Shown here piece by piece: positions 58,165 to 64,000 of a DNA stretch of 64,000 nucleotides. Positions within the stretch are counted from its first letter, which is position 1, and each line of letters begins with the position of its first letter. The position numbers and the translations under genes were made by a program. Where the stretch lies: positions 1,612,001-1,676,000 of the forward strand of contig NZ_CP029822.1 of assembly GCF_003991975.1 (NCBI RefSeq), written 5' to 3'. The notes under the pieces are model-generated. The model ran no database searches. It saw nothing but the letters and a program-made list of their open reading frames with translations, and had not been told where the DNA came from. The stretch comes from Entomomonas moraniae (GTDB lineage: Bacteria > Pseudomonadota > Gammaproteobacteria > Pseudomonadales > Pseudomonadaceae).

Positions 58165-60867
58165 ATGAGTACTGCTGAGCTATTTAATCTGAGTCAGTTT
58201 CAAGCAGAGCTTGCATTAAAGTCAAGCCCTGTGACTGCTTTTAAAAAAGCCATAAAATATGCTTGTACAGTACTAGACAAACGTTTTTGTGATGGGTATG
58301 ACATTCGAAAACTGATCACTGAACGTGCATGGTTTATGGATCAAATTCTAACCCAAGCATGGAAGCAATTTGATTGGGCAGGTTCACAACATATTACACT
58401 TCTAGCTGTTGGTGGATATGGCCGAGGGGAGTTACACCCACACTCAGACATTGATGTACTAATACTCGTTGAAAATGGCCATAAAAATGAATATGTTCAA
58501 GCCATCGAGCAATTTTTAATGTTGCTGTGGGATATTGGCTTAGAGATTGGCCACAGCGTTCGCACATTAGATGAGTGTGCTGAGCATGCACGAGAAGACC
58601 TCACCATTATCACAAATATTATAGAGTGCCGAACCCTTATTGGTAACGATGCCCTACGCAAGCAAATGCTGTTAGCGACAAGCACTGATAAAATGTGGCC
58701 TAGCTCTGAGTTTCTCATTCAAAAATACCTTGAGCAAAAAGAGCGGCATGAAAAATACAATGACACTGAATACAATCTCGAACCGAATGTAAAAAGTTCT
58801 CCCGGTGGTCTAAGGGATATCCAAACTATTTTGTGGATAGGTCGACGTGAATATGGCACGTTAAAATTGCATGCCATGATAAACAAAGGATTTATCACAG
58901 AGAATGAATACCGAGTTATGAATGCATCACTACTTTTTTTGTGGAAAGTACGCTATGCATTACATATGCTCGCCAATCGATCGGAAGACCGTCTTCTACT
59001 TGATTATCAAGCCAAAGTAGCTAAATTACTAGGCTATAACAATGAAGACCCTAAGCATGCCATTGAACAGCTGATGAAAAAATATTACCGAATGGTAATG
59101 AATGTTTCGAGTATTAATGAAATTATCTATCAACATTTTAAAGAAGTCATTTTAGAAAAAAATAAAACGCCTTGCATCATCCCCATCAACAAACACTTTC
59201 AAATTTGTAATGATTTTATTGAGATCACATCACCCCATGTTTTTCGTGATACCCCATCAACGATATTAGAAATTTTTGTTGTACTTGCCAAGAACCCTGC
59301 AATTTGGGGAATACGTGCTAATACTATTCGGTTACTTTGTGAAGCAAGACAGTTTATCAATGACGCTTTTAGACATGATCCTAAAAACTCCCAACTTTTT
59401 TTAGAACTACTACGCTGTGAAACAGACATACACCGCAATTTAAGACGTATGAATCGTTACGGTATTTTAGGTCGTTATATTCCTGCCTTTGGCCATATTG
59501 TGGGGCAAATGCAATATGATTTATTTCATATATATACGGTTGATGCCCATACATTAAAAGTCATTAAGCATTTACGAAAATTCTCACGTTTAGAAATGAT
59601 GGAGAAATTCCCACTACCTACTAAAGTTTTTTTAAAATTGCCTAAAACCGAGTTAATTTACTTAGCAGGATTATTCCATGACATTGGCAAAGGACGTGGT
59701 GGTGATCACTCTGAAATAGGTGCTGAAGAATTTATATACTTCGGAAAACTCCACCATCTATCTTCCGATGATATTGCTTTAGTTTCATGGCTTGTGGCAA
59801 ACCACCTACTCATGTCGACAACAGCGCAACGTAAAGATTTGACCGACCCAAAAGTCATTAATGAGTTTGCTTTACAGGTTGGAAATGAAAATAAACTAAA
59901 CTATCTCTACGTACTGACCGTGGCAGATATTAATGCAACCAATCCAACGCTTTGGAATTCTTGGCGAGCAACGTTACTGCAGCAGCTTTATACAGAAACC
60001 AAACGAGCACTGCGTCGCGGCCTAGCCAACCCATTAGGTCGACAAGAGCAAATACTGCAAACACAACGTGCTGCACTCGATATCCTAACGCGCACAGGGA
60101 TAGATGAAGACGAAGTAGAAACATTATGGACACAAATGGGGGAAGATTATTTCTTACGTCATACCTCTAGTGATATTGCATGGCATACGGAAGCCATTTT
60201 ACATCACACCAATACCCAAGACCCCTTGGTACTATTTAAAGAAACATCGCAACATGGAATAGGCAGCGCATCTCAAATATTTATTTATGCCCCTAAACAG
60301 CACGACTTTTTTGCAGTAACTGTTTCTATTATGGGACAACTTAATCTTAGTATTCAAGATGCACGCATTTTACCCTCCACATCTAAATTCTCATTAGACA
60401 GTTATATTGTTTTAAATGAAGATGGTTCATCAATAGGCCAAAATCAACAAAGAATTAATGATATTCGGGAAGGGTTAATCAACGGCCTTAAAAACCCAGA
60501 AGACTACCAAACCATCATTCAGCGACGTATTCCTCGTCAATTGAAACACTTTACATTTAAACCCAAAGTGGCTGTTTATAAAGACATTCAAAATGATATG
60601 AGTATTGTGCAAATAGAGGCACCTGATCGTCCAGGGCTTTTAGCACGCATTGCCAAAATATTTTTATCTTATGACTTAACGATTCAAGGTGCTAAAATTA
60701 CTACTTTAGGTGAGCGTGTTGAAGATAATTTCTTGGTTATTGATAAAACAGGGCATGCTATCTGTGATGCTACAAAAATATCAGCGCTAAAACAGGCGAT
60801 TATCAGCCAGTTGTCAGAAGTTTCTCAAACAGAAACGATAACAAAAGATTTTACAATGAATATATAA
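58165..60867 (+). CDS. glnD: Bifunctional uridylyltransferase/uridylyl-removing enzyme GlnD
   Basis: It senses glutamine and modifies PII proteins. The 900-residue protein has the nucleotidyltransferase motif [19 protein letters not shown] near residue 78, the HD hydrolase [18 protein letters not shown] near 515, and two C-terminal ACT domains (including [18 protein letters not shown]) that bind glutamine. Length is normal. AGGAT precedes the start by six bases; map ends 19 bases upstream. Confidence 0.98.
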   Translation: MSTAELFNLSQFQAELALKSSPVTAFKKAIKYACTVLDKRFCDGYDIRKLITERAWFMDQILTQAWKQFDWAGSQHITLLAVGGYGRGELHPHSDIDVLILVENGHKNEYVQAIEQFLMLLWDIGLEIGHSVRTLDECAEHAREDLTIITNIIECRTLIGNDALRKQMLLATSTDKMWPSSEFLIQKYLEQKERHEKYNDTEYNLEPNVKSSPGGLRDIQTILWIGRREYGTLKLHAMINKGFITENEYRVMNASLLFLWKVRYALHMLANRSEDRLLLDYQAKVAKLLGYNNEDPKHAIEQLMKKYYRMVMNVSSINEIIYQHFKEVILEKNKTPCIIPINKHFQICNDFIEITSPHVFRDTPSTILEIFVVLAKNPAIWGIRANTIRLLCEARQFINDAFRHDPKNSQLFLELLRCETDIHRNLRRMNRYGILGRYIPAFGHIVGQMQYDLFHIYTVDAHTLKVIKHLRKFSRLEMMEKFPLPTKVFLKLPKTELIYLAGLFHDIGKGRGGDHSEIGAEEFIYFGKLHHLSSDDIALVSWLVANHLLMSTTAQRKDLTDPKVINEFALQVGNENKLNYLYVLTVADINATNPTLWNSWRATLLQQLYTETKRALRRGLANPLGRQEQILQTQRAALDILTRTGIDEDEVETLWTQMGEDYFLRHTSSDIAWHTEAILHHTNTQDPLVLFKETSQHGIGSASQIFIYAPKQHDFFAVTVSIMGQLNLSIQDARILPSTSKFSLDSYIVLNEDGSSIGQNQQRINDIREGLINGLKNPEDYQTIIQRRIPRQLKHFTFKPKVAVYKDIQNDMSIVQIEAPDRPGLLARIAKIFLSYDLTIQGAKITTLGERVEDNFLVIDKTGHAICDATKISALKQAIISQLSEVSQTETITKDFTMNI

Positions 60868-60887
60868 CCCTTAAAGATTACTTAACT

Positions 60888-62087
60888 ATGAACCCATTAT
60901 TAGAAAAATTACAGCCCTACCCCTTTGAAAAACTCAAAGCTTTATTGAGTGACGTGAAGCCTCCTGCTACCAAAACAGCAATATCCTTATCTATAGGTGA
61001 GCCAAAACATGAGGCGCCTAGCATTGTTAAGCAAGCGCTGATTGACCATATCGATAAACTGTCTGTTTATCCTACAACGATTGGTTCACTCGAGTTACGT
61101 CAAGCGATGGCGAGTTGGGTTGAAAAACGCTTTTCAGTCCCTCAAGGCTGGGTAACGCCTGAAAACCACATATTACCGGTTAATGGTACGCGCGAAGCTT
61201 TATTTTCTTTTACACAAGCAGTTGTTGATAATAGCAAAGAAGCTCTTGTCATCAGCCCTAATCCTTTTTATCAAATTTATGAAGGGGCAGCATTACTCTC
61301 AGGCGCAAAACCTTACTACTTAGCCTGCACACAAGAAAATAACTTTATCCCAGACTTTGATAAGGTTCCTGCTGATATTTGGCAAAAATGCCAAATTTTA
61401 TTCTTATGCTCGCCTAGCAACCCAACAGGGTCTATTACCCCAATAGAGACATTAAAAAAACTGATCAAGCTGGCTGATACCTATAACTTCGCCATTGCAA
61501 GTGATGAATGCTACAGTGAACTGTATTTTGATGAATCAAACCCTCCTGCAGGTCTATTAACGGCTTGTGCTGAAATGGGTCGCCATGATTTTGATAAGTG
61601 TGTAGTCTTTCATAGTTTATCAAAACGCTCTAATTTACCAGGACTACGCTCTGGCTTTGTGGCAGGTGATGCCAAAATATTAAAGAAATTTTTACTATAC
61701 CGTACTTACCACGGTTGTGCTATGCCAGAACAAACACAGTATGCTAGTATAGCCGCTTGGCATGATGAGCAGCATGTCGTTGCAAATCGAGTGCTGTATC
61801 GTGAAAAGTATGATGCTGTATTAAGTATTTTATCTCCAGTAATGGATATTAAGAAACCTGATGGTGGCTTCTATTTATGGCCTAAAACACCGATTGCAGA
61901 TACTGAGTTTACTAAACAATTACTAATAAAGCAGAATGTTCTTGTTGTACCAGGTTCTTACCTATCAAGAGAGATTGATGGTTTAAACCCAGGAGAAAAC
62001 AGGGTTAGAATGGCATTGGTTGCCCCCGTTAAAGAATGTATAGAAGCGGCTAATCGTATAAAAGAATTTCTTACAGAATATTATTAA
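60888..62087 (+). CDS. dapC: Succinyldiaminopimelate transaminase
   Basis: It transaminates N-succinyl-2-amino-6-oxopimelate in lysine and diaminopimelate synthesis. The 399-residue fold-type I PLP enzyme has the PLP lysine in FHSLSKRSNLPGLRSGF, CSPSNPTGS and the DECYSELYF aspartate/tyrosine. In Pseudomonas the gene after glnD is dapC, which matches. The start has a weak Shine-Dalgarno sequence. Confidence 0.95.
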   Translation: MNPLLEKLQPYPFEKLKALLSDVKPPATKTAISLSIGEPKHEAPSIVKQALIDHIDKLSVYPTTIGSLELRQAMASWVEKRFSVPQGWVTPENHILPVNGTREALFSFTQAVVDNSKEALVISPNPFYQIYEGAALLSGAKPYYLACTQENNFIPDFDKVPADIWQKCQILFLCSPSNPTGSITPIETLKKLIKLADTYNFAIASDECYSELYFDESNPPAGLLTACAEMGRHDFDKCVVFHSLSKRSNLPGLRSGFVAGDAKILKKFLLYRTYHGCAMPEQTQYASIAAWHDEQHVVANRVLYREKYDAVLSILSPVMDIKKPDGGFYLWPKTPIADTEFTKQLLIKQNVLVVPGSYLSREIDGLNPGENRVRMALVAPVKECIEAANRIKEFLTEYY

Positions 62088-62181
62088 GAATAATGTTTTA
62101 AAGAATGGTATATTTACCGCACTATTGTCGTATTTTATACCCATAAAATATTATTGATTAAATGGAACAATATTAAACCCC

Positions 62182-64000
62182 ATGAAAAACATCTTCACTA
62201 AAAAAACGTTATCATCCGTTTGTGCTTTTGGCTTCACCAGCGCATTATTACTATCATTAGGACTAAGCACTGCAAATACATTTGCTGACACACTCCCTTC
62301 AACAGTTACCCCAAAGAATACAGAAAGTATTACTGATAAAAAAGTAACTAACGAAGTTAATTCGAAGACGTTAGCCCCAGATGAAGATCAAATTATTACA
62401 AGTCTTAATATTTTTGAAATACTACGTCGCCATCATTACTTGAAGTTACCGATTGATGCCAAACAATCTGAAATCGTATTTGATAGTTATTTTAAAAGCC
62501 TTGATCCCCAACGTAGCTTCTTTTTACAATCCGATATCGATGAGTTTGCACCATTACGTACAGAGTTTTTCCGCTTGCTTCGATATGGTCAATTAAAACA
62601 AGGCTATACGATTTATCAACGCTATTTAGATCGTATGCAAGAACGCACTAATTTTTTAATCGCAAAAGTTAATAATGGCATCGATAAAGTTGACATCAAT
62701 AGTGATGAAACTATTTTAATCGACCGAGAAAAAGCGCCTTGGCCACAAAGTGCTGCTGAGCAAAAAGACTTATGGAATAAACAATTTATTGATGATGTGT
62801 TAAGACTTAAACTAGCCAATAAAACAGATGAAGAAATCAAATCACAATTGTCTAAGCGTTATAACAACCAGCTAAAACGCTTAAAACAAATATCCAGTGA
62901 AGATGTATTCCAAACTTATATTAATGCGTTTGCAAGTTCTTATGACCCGCATACAGAATATATGTCGCCTGAGACAGCAGAAAACTTTGATATTAACATG
63001 AGTTTATCCCTAGAAGGCATTGGTGCTGTTCTACAAAGTGATAACGATTATGTCAAAATTGTTCGTTTAGTACCTGCTGGGCCTGCTGCCAAATCAAAAC
63101 AAATAGCACCTGCTGACCGAATCGTCTCAGTGAGTCAAGACAATGGCGAAATGGTTGATGTCATCGGCTTACGTCTAGATGAAGTTGTTAAAAAGATCCG
63201 TGGTCCTAAAGGTTCTAAAGTTGAGTTAGAAATAATCCCTGCTTCCAATGCGCCTGGTGACTTAACGACAAAGAAAGTAACATTAGTGCGTGATGCCATT
63301 AAACTTGAAGATCAAGCGGCTAAAAAATCTGTTTTAACCTTAGATCACCAAGGTAAGTCACATAAAGTGGGTATTATTGACCTTCCTACATTCTATCTTG
63401 ATTTTAAAGGGATAAAGAATAATAAGAAAGATTATCGTAGCAGTGTTCGCGATATCAAAAAACTCATTGCTGAGTTACAGAAAGATAAAGTCGATGGTAT
63501 TATTATTGATCTACGCAATAATGGTGGAGGCTCTTTACAAGAAGCCACTGATTTGATTGGCCTTTTCCTACCCATGGGGCCCGCCGTACAAGTAAGAGAC
63601 AGTAATGGTCAAATCGCTGTTTTAGACGATGTTTCTGCTGCCAACAAAGAAGCTAACACCGTACAAAAACCAATCTATACAGGTCCCTTGATTATTCTTG
63701 TAAACAGGCTTTCAGCATCTGCCTCTGAAATTTTTGCGGGAGCTATGCAAGATTATAATCGCGCACTTATTGTAGGTGGGCAAACTTTTGGAAAAGGAAC
63801 AGTACAATCAGTCCTTCCCCTTAAACATGGCGAGTTTAAACTAACCGTTGCCAAGTTTTATAGGGTGTCAGGCCAAAGTACACAAAATAAAGGGGTTGTT
63901 CCAGATATAGACTACCCTGCTATTATTGATACTGACCAAATAGGTGAAAATATTTTACCACAGGCCATGCCTTGGGATACGATCCCTGCGGCAATTAAGC
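62182..64000 (+). CDS. prc: Tail-specific (carboxy-terminal) protease Prc, 3' end outside window
   Basis: It trims or degrades periplasmic proteins, including peptidoglycan hydrolases and penicillin-binding protein 3. The visible 606 residues include a signal peptide (to about A35), the N-terminal helical domain, a PDZ domain (near 270-350, SLEGIGAVLQSDNDYVKI) and the S41 protease core with S513 in LSASASE, D524 in MQDY and K538 in TFGKGTVQ, the Ser-Lys dyad. The reading frame runs past the last base, and the DUF3340-like tail lies beyond. No strong Shine-Dalgarno precedes the ATG. Confidence 0.95.
   Translation, partial: MKNIFTKKTLSSVCAFGFTSALLLSLGLSTANTFADTLPSTVTPKNTESITDKKVTNEVNSKTLAPDEDQIITSLNIFEILRRHHYLKLPIDAKQSEIVFDSYFKSLDPQRSFFLQSDIDEFAPLRTEFFRLLRYGQLKQGYTIYQRYLDRMQERTNFLIAKVNNGIDKVDINSDETILIDREKAPWPQSAAEQKDLWNKQFIDDVLRLKLANKTDEEIKSQLSKRYNNQLKRLKQISSEDVFQTYINAFASSYDPHTEYMSPETAENFDINMSLSLEGIGAVLQSDNDYVKIVRLVPAGPAAKSKQIAPADRIVSVSQDNGEMVDVIGLRLDEVVKKIRGPKGSKVELEIIPASNAPGDLTTKKVTLVRDAIKLEDQAAKKSVLTLDHQGKSHKVGIIDLPTFYLDFKGIKNNKKDYRSSVRDIKKLIAELQKDKVDGIIIDLRNNGGGSLQEATDLIGLFLPMGPAVQVRDSNGQIAVLDDVSAANKEANTVQKPIYTGPLIILVNRLSASASEIFAGAMQDYNRALIVGGQTFGKGTVQSVLPLKHGEFKLTVAKFYRVSGQSTQNKGVVPDIDYPAIIDTDQIGENILPQAMPWDTIPAAIK

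Overview
The window reads as a chromosome segment of a low-GC gammaproteobacterium close to the Pseudomonadaceae. The support is gene order: leuU-secG-tpiA, ftsH-folP-glmM, mupP-ubiG, serS-cysG, yqgE-ruvX-pyrR-pyrB-pyrC' and map-glnD-dapC are arranged as in Pseudomonas, and several proteins (FimV-like, class I KARI-like, non-catalytic PyrC', SMC of 1163 residues) have their nearest remembered relatives there. The strongly AT-rich sequence suggests a host-adapted lineage such as the insect-gut genus Entomomonas; that name is an inference from gene order and composition, not from a search.

Layout. (1) 1-4527: the end of a prophage or phage-like island, all on the plus strand: an antirepressor missing its start, an orphan DUF4942/adenine methyltransferase, small phage proteins including an RMF-like 54-residue protein, and an AlpA regulator lying 82 bp from a tRNA-Leu (GAG). 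(2) 4571-13933: tRNA-Leu, secG, tpiA, then a block that splits the usual tpiA-glmM junction (fpr, gldA, galE, metR-like regulator, mupP, ubiG, an unknown, a PLP aminotransferase, a CopZ-like chaperone). (3) 13959-19285: glmM, folP, ftsH, rlmE and the divergent yhbY. (4) 19371-28631: short FimV-like protein, topA, a membrane protein, dsbC, an SLC13-type transporter, yejK and an HU gene. (5) 28632-31421: a long regulatory-looking spacer, a KARI-like gene that has lost catalytic residues, a frameshifted P-loop kinase and hemG. (6) 31681-41724: serS, cysG, a Sel1 protein, a zincin-like protein, apeB, cysH, mutM, an ABC exporter and a DedA-PAP2 fusion. (7) 41757-48463: the pyrimidine operon yqgE-ruvX-pyrR-pyrB-pyrC', two exported phosphatases and cysK. 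(8) 48571-64000: a GST, smc, apbC/mrp, ung, perM, htpX, a broken TRL-type lipoprotein gene, map-glnD-dapC and the start of prc, which runs off the end.

How the genes fit together. Most are housekeeping: sulfur assimilation (cysG for siroheme, cysH, cysK), pyrimidine synthesis, cell-wall precursor and MurNAc recycling (glmM, mupP), envelope protein quality control (ftsH, htpX, prc, dsbC), and DNA topology and repair (topA, smc, HU, yejK, mutM, ung). The parts that ordinary annotation does not explain are the phage island at the left edge, the KARI-like gene with its palindrome-rich upstream region, an apparently orphan transcription terminator near 12.2 kb, and two genes broken by single-base shifts.
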